Assembly (NCBI GenBank): GCA_002781805.1
Contig: PFFZ01000010.1
Span: 1 to 14,399 of the forward strand
DNA length: 14,399 nucleotides
Source: Nitrosopumilales archaeon CG15_BIG_FIL_POST_REV_8_21_14_020_37_12
Lineage (GTDB): Archaea; Thermoproteota; Nitrososphaeria; Nitrososphaerales; Nitrosopumilaceae
Reading direction: 5' to 3'
Shown here: positions 1 to 7,383 of the stretch, in pieces
Position numbering within the stretch: position 1 is the stretch's first letter
Layout: each line of letters begins with the position of its first letter
Notes under the pieces: generated by a model
What the model saw: the letters and a program-made list of their open reading frames with translations, nothing else
What the model was told of the DNA's origin: nothing
The model's database searches: none
Position numbers and translations under genes: made by a program

Positions 1-79
1 ACCGGTCAAGCATACTGCCCTTTCAAGGCAGTGATCCCGGGTTCAAAATCTAACGATGAAAATCCCGGCTGGAGCACCA
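1..79 (+). tRNA. tRNA-Glu(UUC), 5' end cut by window edge, intron-containing
   Basis: This is the 3' part of a glutamate tRNA; the 5' acceptor strand and most of the D-arm lie before the window. The anticodon stem is 15-19 paired with 27-31, enclosing a 7-nt loop (20-26) with anticodon TTC at 22-24. A 5-nt variable region (32-36) follows. The T-stem is ccggg (37-41) paired with cccgg (64-68). The 3' acceptor strand is 69-75, the discriminator A is 76, and CCA is encoded at 77-79. The T-loop spans 22 nt instead of 7. Removing 48-62 restores a perfect TTCAAAT loop, so I read that stretch as an intron. The next gene on this strand starts 43 bp downstream, so read-through into it is possible. Identity is secure from the anticodon; the unseen half is assumed normal. 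Confidence 0.88.
48..62 (+). other. 15-nt tRNA intron in the T-loop (position 59/60) with bulge-helix-bulge
   Basis: The extra 15 nt in the T-loop can be folded into a textbook archaeal splicing motif. The outer helix is the T-stem (37-41 with 64-68). A 3-nt bulge AAU (61-63) lies on the 3' strand. The central helix has 4 bp, UUCA (42-45) with UGAA (57-60). A 3-nt bulge AAA (46-48) lies on the 5' strand. A short inner helix (49-50 with 55-56) closes a UAAC loop. Cutting after the second nucleotide of each bulge, as the archaeal endonuclease does, removes exactly 48-62 and leaves the T-loop TTCAAAT. The intron would sit between tRNA positions 59 and 60, a non-canonical site. The exact fit makes chance unlikely; splicing itself is inferred. 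Confidence 0.8.
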
Positions 80-122
80 AGATTTAATTACTAATGAAAA
101 AGTTTTTGGAGTAGGCACAATC

Positions 123-974
123 TTGGACAGGAAAAATATCGAGATTAATCCTTTGCTTGAAACATATGGTAATTACATAAAGAAAATAGACCATGCCCTA
201 GACAAGGAACTATCGCTGTATTCAGAATCAGAGTTTATTGAGCCTCTAAAGTATTCTTTGGAAGGAGGCAAGAGGATCAGACCCATAATTCTGACTCTGT
301 CTGCAGAATGCGTAGGAAAAGTTGACGATAACACATTGGCAGCATCATGTGCTGTCGAGTTTTTACACATGGAATCAATCATTCATGATGACATTATTGA
401 TAATGAAACTATGCGCAGACAAAAGGATCCGTTTCATATCAAATACGGGTATAATACCAGTATTCTTACAGGTGATTTTGTTTTGGGATTAATTCTAGCA
501 ATCTCTTCTAGGTTAAACAACCCAAGAATTACAAAGGATTTGGCAACAACTGCAATGCTAATGAGTGAAGGCGAGATGATCGAAAACAGGCTAGAGACAA
601 GCGAGGATGTGACATTTGATGACTATCTCAAAGTAATTGAATACAAGACAGCAACGGCATTTGAAGTTGCTGCAAGAATAGGAGCAATCATTGCTAATGG
701 TACAGAAGAACAAATCGAGGATCTTACAGAATACGGAAGGAATATTGGTATTGCATATCAGATAAGAGATGACTTGCTAGATTGGAAAAACGAAGACAAG
801 CTATTTAATTTTCTAATCAAGAAAAGCTCTGATCCTAGAGATGTTTTTAACAAGATGGAAGATCTCTTGAAAGAGTATTCTGAGAAGGCAAGAGCAGGTC
901 TAAGAAGAATTCCAGACAACAATGCAAAAGCAAATCTAGAAAATTTAATTAAATTTACAACCTTTAAGGCGTAA
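123..974 (+). CDS. Polyprenyl (isoprenyl) diphosphate synthase-like protein, short form
   Basis: A 283-residue member of the trans-prenyltransferase family, whose members extend allylic diphosphates with isopentenyl diphosphate to make C15-C20+ precursors of archaeal lipids and quinones. Seen: the GGKRIRP substrate-binding segment (48-54), the first Asp-rich motif DDIID with trailing RR (89-93, 98-99), K175-T176, Q213 and the second Asp-rich motif DDLLD (216-220). Odd: the usual block after the second motif (G-K-x-x-G-x-D-L...G-K-x-T-L-P) is missing. The chain passes straight from DDLLD into a charged linker and the C-terminal helix, so it is roughly 40 residues shorter than typical. It starts with TTG; GGAG at 108-111 is a plausible ribosome site, and no better in-frame start is seen. 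It converges on nuoN with an 11-bp overlap. It could be a GGPP synthase with an altered lid or a non-catalytic paralogue. Confidence 0.85.
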   Translation: MDRKNIEINPLLETYGNYIKKIDHALDKELSLYSESEFIEPLKYSLEGGKRIRPIILTLSAECVGKVDDNTLAASCAVEFLHMESIIHDDIIDNETMRRQKDPFHIKYGYNTSILTGDFVLGLILAISSRLNNPRITKDLATTAMLMSEGEMIENRLETSEDVTFDDYLKVIEYKTATAFEVAARIGAIIANGTEEQIEDLTEYGRNIGIAYQIRDDLLDWKNEDKLFNFLIKKSSDPRDVFNKMEDLLKEYSEKARAGLRRIPDNNAKANLENLIKFTTFKA

Positions 975-2448
975 TACCTAGGCCAATTGTCGGCGAGGCC
1001 ATCTCTACGAATTTGATGATTGGATCCGGATAGACTCCCAGAGCAACCATGAATATCATTGAGAAGATCATCACTGCAATTACAGATTTTGGTTCGGATA
1101 CTCTCTTTTCGGTTTCTCCCTCAAAGTACATTTTTCTCATAATCCAACCATAGTAAGCCAGTGACAATGCACTGTTAAGAACGCCAGCTATTGCAAGCCA
1201 TGGGGCCCAAGACAATGAAGAGCTTGCATCAAGGGCTCCGCCAAATAGCATGAGTTTGCTCCAAAATCCATTAAGTGGAGGAACGCCTGCAAGAGCCAAA
1301 AGTGAAATCACCAATCCAAGGGAGGTTATTGGCATTCTTCTTCCAAGTCCCTTGAGCTTGTCAAGGTTGGTAACTGCCAAAGTAGTAACAATACCGCCTA
1401 CTGCAATGAATGCAGCGCCCTTCATTACAGCGTGATTTAAAATATGATACATCGAGCCCTGAATTCCCATCGAGGAGAACGGAGCAACGGCCAAACCTAT
1501 CAAGATGTATCCGGCATGTCCAATGCTTGAATATGCCAGCATCCTTGCGAGATTCTTTTGCATGATTGCAGCAATGTTGCCAATTGTCATCGTCATTACG
1601 GCAATTATGCCCAATGCCAAAGTCCAATCAAGATTCAATGCAACCATTCCCAGAATGATTATTCGTATTGCCGCTGCAAATCCTGCCTTCTTTGTTCCTG
1701 CTGCAAGTAGTGTTGTGATTGGAGTCGGTGCGCCCTCGTACGTATCTGGAAGCCACATATGGAATGGAACAAGTCCCATCTTGAAGCCAAATCCTGCAAT
1801 AAACAGCCCAACTGAAAGTAATGCCAGTGGAAGGAAGGAAGGATCTAGTGTTGAATATCCCTGAATTACCTCGCCAATATTTGTAGAGCCAGTTAATCCA
1901 TATGATATTGAAATTCCATATACGATAATTGCAGAAGATAGTGCGCCAAACAAGAAGTACTTTAATGCTGCCTCATTTGAGCTTGGATTTCTTTTCATGA
2001 ATCCAGCAAGAACGTATGTTGGGATGCTCATCAACTCCCATGCAACAAATAGCATCACAAGATCTGTTGAATATGCTACAAGTACCATACCAATTGTTGA
2101 AAGCAGAATTAGTGAATAGTAAACAGCAGGATGATTCTGCTTTCTCATGTAGTTAAATGAACCAACAGTTGTAAAGATTGCGACAATAAGCATTGCAATG
2201 GCAAAAAAGCCACCAAAAGCATCATCAACTAAAACATCTTCAGAGAATAATGCAGAAGGAAGAACATGCTCCGTTACAAATTGATATGCAACATATCCCA
2301 TTGAAGCAATTAAAGCTGCAAATGCGATAACAGCATAAAATGAATTAGAACCCTTTTCTTTTCTTGCAATACTGATAATTGGCAGAATTACTCCAATTGT
2401 TCCAAGTATTGCAATTATTACTAGTGGGGTTGAACTAATTTCTAACAT
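964..2448 (-). CDS. nuoN: NADH-quinone oxidoreductase-like Complex I subunit N
   Basis: A 494-residue antiporter-like proton-pumping subunit of the Complex I membrane arm, and the last gene of the nuo operon. Repeated hydrophobic segments run through the whole chain. Key pumping residues are present: E138 in the AWELMSIPTY segment (TM5), K223 in GFKMGLVPFH (TM7), K253/K254 in AAGTKKAGF (TM8), K343 in NHAVMKGAAF, and K398 in FWSKLML (TM12). The family signature around residues 229-242 (FHMWLPDTYEGAPTP) is intact. The ATG start is preceded by GGAG, which overlaps the nuoL stop region 12 bp upstream, so translation is probably coupled. The stop lies inside the 3' end of the convergent polyprenyl synthase gene. 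Nothing looks broken. Confidence 0.95.
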   Translation of the reverse strand: MLEISSTPLVIIAILGTIGVILPIISIARKEKGSNSFYAVIAFAALIASMGYVAYQFVTEHVLPSALFSEDVLVDDAFGGFFAIAMLIVAIFTTVGSFNYMRKQNHPAVYYSLILLSTIGMVLVAYSTDLVMLFVAWELMSIPTYVLAGFMKRNPSSNEAALKYFLFGALSSAIIVYGISISYGLTGSTNIGEVIQGYSTLDPSFLPLALLSVGLFIAGFGFKMGLVPFHMWLPDTYEGAPTPITTLLAAGTKKAGFAAAIRIIILGMVALNLDWTLALGIIAVMTMTIGNIAAIMQKNLARMLAYSSIGHAGYILIGLAVAPFSSMGIQGSMYHILNHAVMKGAAFIAVGGIVTTLAVTNLDKLKGLGRRMPITSLGLVISLLALAGVPPLNGFWSKLMLFGGALDASSSLSWAPWLAIAGVLNSALSLAYYGWIMRKMYFEGETEKRVSEPKSVIAVMIFSMIFMVALGVYPDPIIKFVEMASPTIGLGITP

Positions 2449-2460
2449 CTCATAACACTC

Positions 2461-4539
2461 CTAGATCAGCAATATCAGGACTACGAATAGCAATCCTGCT
2501 CCAAATACGAATAGGTATGACTGTGCCACACCAGTTTGTGTTCCTTGTACGACCTTTGCTCCCCAACCAACCGCCTTTTGGAATCCATTGTTCATTCCAT
2601 AGTCAATTGCAGTTCTTTCAAAGTATCGGAATATACCTCTTGAGAGCCATAGTGGCGCCACTACAAAGCACCAGTAGATAATTGCGTTAAGATACCATCT
2701 GTTTAGAATAACTTTGTGAATTGCATAAAAGAAGATATTTGAATTTACAAATTTTACAGGATCAACCCACCTGCCAATATAGAATACATATCCCAATCCA
2801 ATTCCAATAGAAAATGCTACCAATGACGAACCTAGAGCAACGGGGTTGAGACCATCCAGTGGTGCAGGTAAGAACGAGTCTCCAGACTCAACATGGACTG
2901 TGTGTATACCAAATGTATGATCAAGATATTCAGCAAACAAGTGGTGGATGCCGCCTTCTGCTGAAAATCCAATCAGTCCAATTCCAATAGTCAGAACAGC
3001 AAGTATTCCATATGGAACCCACATTGACAATGATGCCTCATGAATGTGATGACCTTCTTCTTCCATCTTTTCAATATGTCTGCTTTTCTTTCCAAAGAAA
3101 ACCATTCCAATCATTCTTGTGGTGTAGAATGCTGTTATGACTGCTGTCAAAACTGCAATTGCAAAAATCGGTAAAGCCCATTCACTTCCAGATTCATAAA
3201 CTGCTGCAAATATTGCATCCTTGCTCCAGAAACCTGTTGTGATAAATGGTGCGCCCATTAATCCCAGACCTGCAGCCCACATAAACGCATACGTCTTTTT
3301 CATATGCTTTCGCAAGCCACCCATATCAGTCATAAATCTAGAACCAACAATATGCAACAATGAACCTGCTGCCATAAAGAGAGATGCCTTGAACATAGCA
3401 TGTGAAATCAAGTGGAAGAAGCCTGCAGTGTACCCGTCTACATATTGATGAGACAATCCTGCAACCCCCAAAGCCATCATCATATAACCAATCTGGGAGC
3501 CAGTAGAATATGCAAGAACTTTCTTGATTTCAGGATTAACCATTCCTTGCGTAGCTAATAGAAGTGCAGTGATTGCGCCAACCCAAGCCACAATTTCAAA
3601 GAATTGATCAGCTAAAATTCCGGCTGCGCCTAAAGCAAAGACAAGTGGGCCTATTCTTGCAACAAGGAATACTCCAGCTTTTACCATGGTTGCAGCGTGA
3701 ATCAAGGCAGACACGGCAGTTGGACCAGTCATTGCCTCAAGCAGCCATTCGTTGAGTGGGAATTGTGCAGATTTGCCTATGGCTCCTCCAAACAGCAGAA
3801 CAAACGCAGGAACCAACAATCCCTGAGCAGACATTGCCGTAGCCCAAGTATGATCATCCATTAGTTCTCTGAATCCAAAGGTTCCGGCAAACAAGAAAAT
3901 CAATAACATACCTGCAATCATCATCACGTCACCTACTTTGGTCATGATGAATGCCTTCATGCCAGCATGTGTTGGAGCATAGTAGTCTAACAATCCCAGT
4001 ACAGTACGTCCTTCGGTACCAACATGATCTTTCTTTTTGTCACGATACCAAAAGCTAATCAATGCATATGACGCAAGACCCACTCCTTCCCATCCAAAGA
4101 ATACTTGGAGTAGGTTATCAGACAACACAATAAGTTGCATGGAGCCAATAAAGAACATCATCCAGAACCAGAATCTTGTAATGTCCTTATCGCCTTTCAT
4201 GTATCCGGTACTGTAAATCATGATGAGAAATGAAATCCATCCAACAACGTTGGCCATTATAATTGAGAGTGGATCAGCTAGCACGCCACCTTTCAAACCA
4301 ATTGATTCAATCCACATCACTTGATCATGAATCTCATGTGCTTCTAATGCCATGGGCAACATTGATGCCGCAGAAAGGGCACTCATCAGAGCAAATCCTA
4401 CTGCAACATACCCAGTTGTATTTTTTGATAATTTACCGATTCCCGGCATTATCAGAGCCGCAATAAATGGAAGTATCCAGACCAACCATGCACTTGCTGC
4501 ACCAATTTCAAAAGGTAAACCGAGAGACTCTGTTGCCAT
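2461..4539 (-). CDS. nuoL: NADH-quinone oxidoreductase-like Complex I subunit L
   Basis: A 692-residue distal proton-pumping subunit of Complex I. The N-terminal region (about 1-110) and the GWEGVGLASY segment (149-158, with E151) are classic for NuoL/ND5. The core contains K256 (GKSAQFPLNEWL), H281 (LIHAATM), K384 (HAMFKASLF) and K440 (GFWSKD). K287 (ATMVKAG) stands where E. coli NuoL has Thr; MrpA antiporters have Lys there. The long C-terminal part (about 505-692) carries a loop with several His (494-546) and further hydrophobic segments, fitting the lateral helix and its final anchor. The ATG start lies 2 bp after the nuoM stop. The gene follows nuoM, whereas in E. coli nuoL precedes nuoM; length and the C-terminal extension settle the L assignment. 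Confidence 0.95.
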   Translation of the reverse strand: MATESLGLPFEIGAASAWLVWILPFIAALIMPGIGKLSKNTTGYVAVGFALMSALSAASMLPMALEAHEIHDQVMWIESIGLKGGVLADPLSIIMANVVGWISFLIMIYSTGYMKGDKDITRFWFWMMFFIGSMQLIVLSDNLLQVFFGWEGVGLASYALISFWYRDKKKDHVGTEGRTVLGLLDYYAPTHAGMKAFIMTKVGDVMMIAGMLLIFLFAGTFGFRELMDDHTWATAMSAQGLLVPAFVLLFGGAIGKSAQFPLNEWLLEAMTGPTAVSALIHAATMVKAGVFLVARIGPLVFALGAAGILADQFFEIVAWVGAITALLLATQGMVNPEIKKVLAYSTGSQIGYMMMALGVAGLSHQYVDGYTAGFFHLISHAMFKASLFMAAGSLLHIVGSRFMTDMGGLRKHMKKTYAFMWAAGLGLMGAPFITTGFWSKDAIFAAVYESGSEWALPIFAIAVLTAVITAFYTTRMIGMVFFGKKSRHIEKMEEEGHHIHEASLSMWVPYGILAVLTIGIGLIGFSAEGGIHHLFAEYLDHTFGIHTVHVESGDSFLPAPLDGLNPVALGSSLVAFSIGIGLGYVFYIGRWVDPVKFVNSNIFFYAIHKVILNRWYLNAIIYWCFVVAPLWLSRGIFRYFERTAIDYGMNNGFQKAVGWGAKVVQGTQTGVAQSYLFVFGAGLLFVVLILLI

Positions 4540-4541
4540 AT

Positions 4542-6095
4542 CTATACCCCCAACACTCCATTAAAGTATGGAATAATTTGTTTAAAGAAAATATCAGGAT
4601 AAATTCCCAGCACTACGGTGAATCCTGCAAGAACCATCATGGGTGCTGTCATGTACCAACTTCCTTCTTTTACATTCTCAAGATGTTCTGGAGTCTTTCC
4701 AAAGAATACTCGTTTGAGCATCCACAGCATGTAAGACATAGTGAGGGCGGTCGCAACAAGGCCCAGTCCAAATGTTACTGCCCTGACAGTAGAGCCTTCT
4801 TCAATTGCAGTTTCAAGGGCGCCATAAAACAGAGTCCACTCACCCATGAATCCACTGGTTGGAGGAACGCCCATTATTGTAAGTGCTCCAATAACTGCGC
4901 AAACTGCAGTGATTGGCATTTTTCCTGCAAGACCGCCTAGTTTTGAAATGCTCCTAGTACCAACTTTTACAATCAAGATTCCAGCCATCATGAAGAGTAT
5001 GCCTTTTCCTAATGCATGCGTGACATACATCATTTCTGCACCGGACAATCCAAGTACAGACATTGAGCCAATACCAAACAGGATGTAACCCATCTGACTA
5101 ATGCTGGAATATGCCAATAATCGTTTGATGTCATCTTGCATCAAGGCCATTGCACCGCCATAAAGCATAGTAACTAACCCCCATATGTGGAACCATATCG
5201 CAAGGTCGGCAAATGTCGACGGTAAAAATTCTACAATTAGTCTAAAAATACCATATGCTCCAATTCCGATCATAGCTGGAGACAGTAATGCACTGATTGG
5301 TGTTGGTGCAGAACCGTGAACCCAAGGCAACCAGATATGGAACATAAAGACTGCAAGTTTAACTCCCAGTCCGATAGAGATGGCTATCGCAGATACAAGG
5401 ACAATATCTTGTGGGATTTCAGATTCGTGAATGTCGGCAAAATCAAAGCTGCCAACAGTAAGACCAATCATCAAGAAACCCAATAGTAAAACTACGGCTC
5501 CTGCATGAGTCCAGAACAAGAACATAAGACCGATTTTTCGCCTAGGCCCATCACCCCACAATGCCACCAAGAAGAAACCAGGAATGAGCATTATCTCAAA
5601 GAAGACATAAAATTCAATCAGATTCGTTGCAAGTACTGTTCCAAGCATTCCCATTGCAAATACGAGGTAGAGTGCAAAATAGAGTCCAGATTTTGCATTC
5701 ACATAGTTTGAGAGAGATGATGACTCCACAACAGTGGAGTTACCAGTAGTAGTTGCAATTTCTTTATGTTCTTCTTCATATTGCTCATGGAATTTGTGAA
5801 TCATGTATGGTTTTGAGTAGAGGGCCAATATGGTACATAGAACATAAATCATTATTGCAAATGGAGATGCAAGACCATCCAGAAGGAATCCAAATTCTCC
5901 AAACTGATCAGTCCATGGATAATGTTCTTCAACCGTACCGCTCAATGCAGCTTGAATCACAATTATTGTTGTGTATAGCAAGATTGCAAAGGTAAACCAC
6001 ATAGCTGGAGTTGGCCCCATCTTTCTGCCAATAATATAGGCAACCGGAGACAACAGTAAGGGCAAGAATACAGCTTGCAGTAATGCATACTCCAT
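4542..6095 (-). CDS. nuoM: NADH-quinone oxidoreductase-like Complex I subunit M
   Basis: A 517-residue middle proton-pumping subunit of the Complex I membrane arm. Seen: E167 in FYVFFEIMLIP (TM5), K246 in GVKLAVFMFHIWLP (TM7), the R/LLAYSS segment (325-331), K364 in HALGKGILF, and E419 in SGFMGEW (TM12). Odd points: the lysine normally found in TM8 (pattern AGVLLKMGTYG; K265 in E. coli NuoM) is Gly277 in SPAMIGIGAYG. There is also a hydrophilic stretch of about 35 residues (roughly 100-135, rich in His, Glu and Ser/Thr) between early membrane segments where relatives have a short loop. The ATG overlaps the nuoK stop by one base (TAATG). The length and the TM5/TM7 signatures favour M over N or L. 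Confidence 0.94.
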   Translation of the reverse strand: MEYALLQAVFLPLLLSPVAYIIGRKMGPTPAMWFTFAILLYTTIIVIQAALSGTVEEHYPWTDQFGEFGFLLDGLASPFAIMIYVLCTILALYSKPYMIHKFHEQYEEEHKEIATTTGNSTVVESSSLSNYVNAKSGLYFALYLVFAMGMLGTVLATNLIEFYVFFEIMLIPGFFLVALWGDGPRRKIGLMFLFWTHAGAVVLLLGFLMIGLTVGSFDFADIHESEIPQDIVLVSAIAISIGLGVKLAVFMFHIWLPWVHGSAPTPISALLSPAMIGIGAYGIFRLIVEFLPSTFADLAIWFHIWGLVTMLYGGAMALMQDDIKRLLAYSSISQMGYILFGIGSMSVLGLSGAEMMYVTHALGKGILFMMAGILIVKVGTRSISKLGGLAGKMPITAVCAVIGALTIMGVPPTSGFMGEWTLFYGALETAIEEGSTVRAVTFGLGLVATALTMSYMLWMLKRVFFGKTPEHLENVKEGSWYMTAPMMVLAGFTVVLGIYPDIFFKQIIPYFNGVLGV

Positions 6096-6400
6096 TAGCC
6101 TTTCAAGCTCCTAAAGTCTGCAATATCTATATTCTGATACATGCGATATGCTACAATAATCAACGACAATCCCACTGCAACCTCAGCTGCAGCAATTGCG
6201 ATAGAGAATAAGGCCAATGTTTGACCACCACTGTGTGGCAAGAATCTTCCAAAAGCGACCATGTTGAGGTTTGCTGCATTGATTATAATTTCAACTGCAA
6301 ACAACATTCTGATTGCATTTCTCTTTACCGATAGACCATAGATTCCAATTCCCAGTAGGGCCACAGATACTAGAACAAAATCAATTAGCTCGTTGCTCAT
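6095..6400 (-). CDS. nuoK: NADH-quinone oxidoreductase-like Complex I subunit K
   Basis: A 101-residue, three-helix membrane subunit of Complex I (ND4L counterpart), close to the usual length. Both buried glutamates needed for proton transfer are present: E37 in LFAVEIIINAANL (TM2) and E73 in AIAAAEVAVGLSL (TM3). The start is well defined: ATG preceded by a strong ribosome site, GGGAGGATG, seen on the minus strand about 6412-6405. It overlaps the end of nuoJ by 20 bp, and its stop overlaps the nuoM ATG by one base. Both points argue for coupled translation inside the operon. Confidence 0.95.
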   Translation of the reverse strand: MSNELIDFVLVSVALLGIGIYGLSVKRNAIRMLFAVEIIINAANLNMVAFGRFLPHSGGQTLALFSIAIAAAEVAVGLSLIIVAYRMYQNIDIADFRSLKG

Positions 6401-6893
6401 TTCCTACATCCTCCCTTCTTGCTAAAACTAATGCACCTGTGACAGAGCCTGCCAAGATCAGCGCCATCAGAATCAGAGCTGGCCAATAATATGTCAAAAA
6501 GTCAGCGCCAATGTCTCTAAAGTCAACTGCAGGTTCATCGGTGGTTATGGATTTAATGCCAGAATCCAAAATTACGGACCCAAGTCCAACCATCAAGACT
6601 AGCATAAGTCCAATACCTGCAAACTTTCTTCGTTTATCCTCTATTTTCTTGAAGATAAGTTCTCTTTTCACAAGCATTACTGTAAACAAAATTAAAACTG
6701 CAATGGAGCCAACATAAACTGCAATCTGAAACATTGCAACAAAGGGAGAGTCCAGCAGCAAGAACAATCCCGCAATTCCACCCAAGGTACCCATTAACGC
6801 AATTGAGCCATAGATCAGAGAGCGTAATTCAAGAGCTGCAATTGCAGAACCAATTGTAATTACGGACAGTGCAAGGAAGACAGCATCAGCCAT
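6381..6893 (-). CDS. nuoJ: NADH-quinone oxidoreductase-like Complex I subunit J
   Basis: A 170-residue membrane subunit of Complex I (ND6 counterpart) with about five hydrophobic segments. The signature TM3 segment, FQIAVYVGSIAVLILFTVML (about 55-74), matches the family pattern qiiVYvGAImVLFlF, including the Tyr at the hinge. I chose the ATG at 6891-6893. An in-frame GTG three codons earlier (6900-6902) would give 173 residues, but that GTG is part of the likely ribosome site GAGGTG, which lies a good distance before the ATG. With the ATG, the gene overlaps the nuoI stop by 8 bp (ATGGCTGA). The hydrophilic segment between the last two helices (about 100-125) is variable in the family. Confidence 0.92.
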   Translation of the reverse strand: MADAVFLALSVITIGSAIAALELRSLIYGSIALMGTLGGIAGLFLLLDSPFVAMFQIAVYVGSIAVLILFTVMLVKRELIFKKIEDKRRKFAGIGLMLVLMVGLGSVILDSGIKSITTDEPAVDFRDIGADFLTYYWPALILMALILAGSVTGALVLARREDVGNEQRAN

Positions 6894-7383
6894 GTGTTGC
6901 ACCTCGGTCAGTAATTTTTATCTCAGAATCTTGAGTAACATATGGTTTTACTGCAAGCTGAGCTGGTGTGTAAATGAGCCCTTCTTTGCTAAATGAAGAT
7001 AATTCATAATCATTTGTCATGTATAATGCATAAAATGGGCATGCATCAACGCACAGGCCACAGAATACACACTTGCCATAATCAATTTGTGGCATGATAG
7101 ATTTTTTATTCTGAGTTTGTTGGTCTGGTACCTTGACCATGGCAATTGCTTCTGCTACCCCTTCACATGCAATGGAACATAGCTGGCATCCCGTACAGTG
7201 ATCATGGAATAGCATATGGCGTCCTTTGAGTCCGGCGATGCCAACACCTGTGGATGGATCAAACTGATAACCATCGCCTACAAACTTTAGTTTCTCTTCA
7301 GGATATCTTAGAGTAAATCTTTTGATTGCAATATGTTTGATTCCAGAATTTAGAGCTTTGATAATTCCTGTAGCTGTTCCCAT
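6886..7383 (-). CDS. nuoI: Complex I subunit I, 2x[4Fe-4S] ferredoxin-like
   Basis: A 165-residue iron-sulfur subunit that passes electrons through clusters N6a and N6b towards NuoB. Two cysteine quartets are complete: C63-x2-C66-x2-C69-x3-C73 and C105-x2-C108-x2-C111-x3-C115-P. The YPEEKLKF segment (28-35) before the first quartet is typical of NuoI. A small oddity is that the last cysteine of the first quartet is followed by Glu-Gly rather than the usual Pro. An insert of about 20 residues (84-99) separates the two motifs, and a tail of about 45 residues follows the second. The ATG overlaps the nuoH stop by one base (TAATG). With NuoE/F/G absent, this may be where an unknown donor or acceptor docks (inference). 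Confidence 0.95.
   Translation of the reverse strand: MGTATGIIKALNSGIKHIAIKRFTLRYPEEKLKFVGDGYQFDPSTGVGIAGLKGRHMLFHDHCTGCQLCSIACEGVAEAIAMVKVPDQQTQNKKSIMPQIDYGKCVFCGLCVDACPFYALYMTNDYELSSFSKEGLIYTPAQLAVKPYVTQDSEIKITDRGATHG

Noticed and set aside
1..79. The tRNA as a degenerate pseudogene because of its 22-nt T-loop
   Set aside because: All visible stems pair perfectly, CCA is encoded, and the extra bases form a complete splicing motif whose removal restores a normal loop.
81..92. TATA-like GATTTAATTACT before the polyprenyl synthase gene
   Set aside because: The match is weak, and the implied start near 112 would remove the GGAG site; read-through from the tRNA is as likely. Not called.
1505..1864. 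Open frame of 119 codons on the plus strand, somewhat hydrophobic
   Set aside because: It is opposite the nuoN core. Its hydrophobicity mirrors that of nuoN and there is no promoter or ribosome site.
4467..4940. Open frame of 157 codons on the plus strand
   Set aside because: It lies opposite nuoL and nuoM, spans their junction, has an implausible Cys/His/Ser-rich composition and no recognisable domain or ribosome site.
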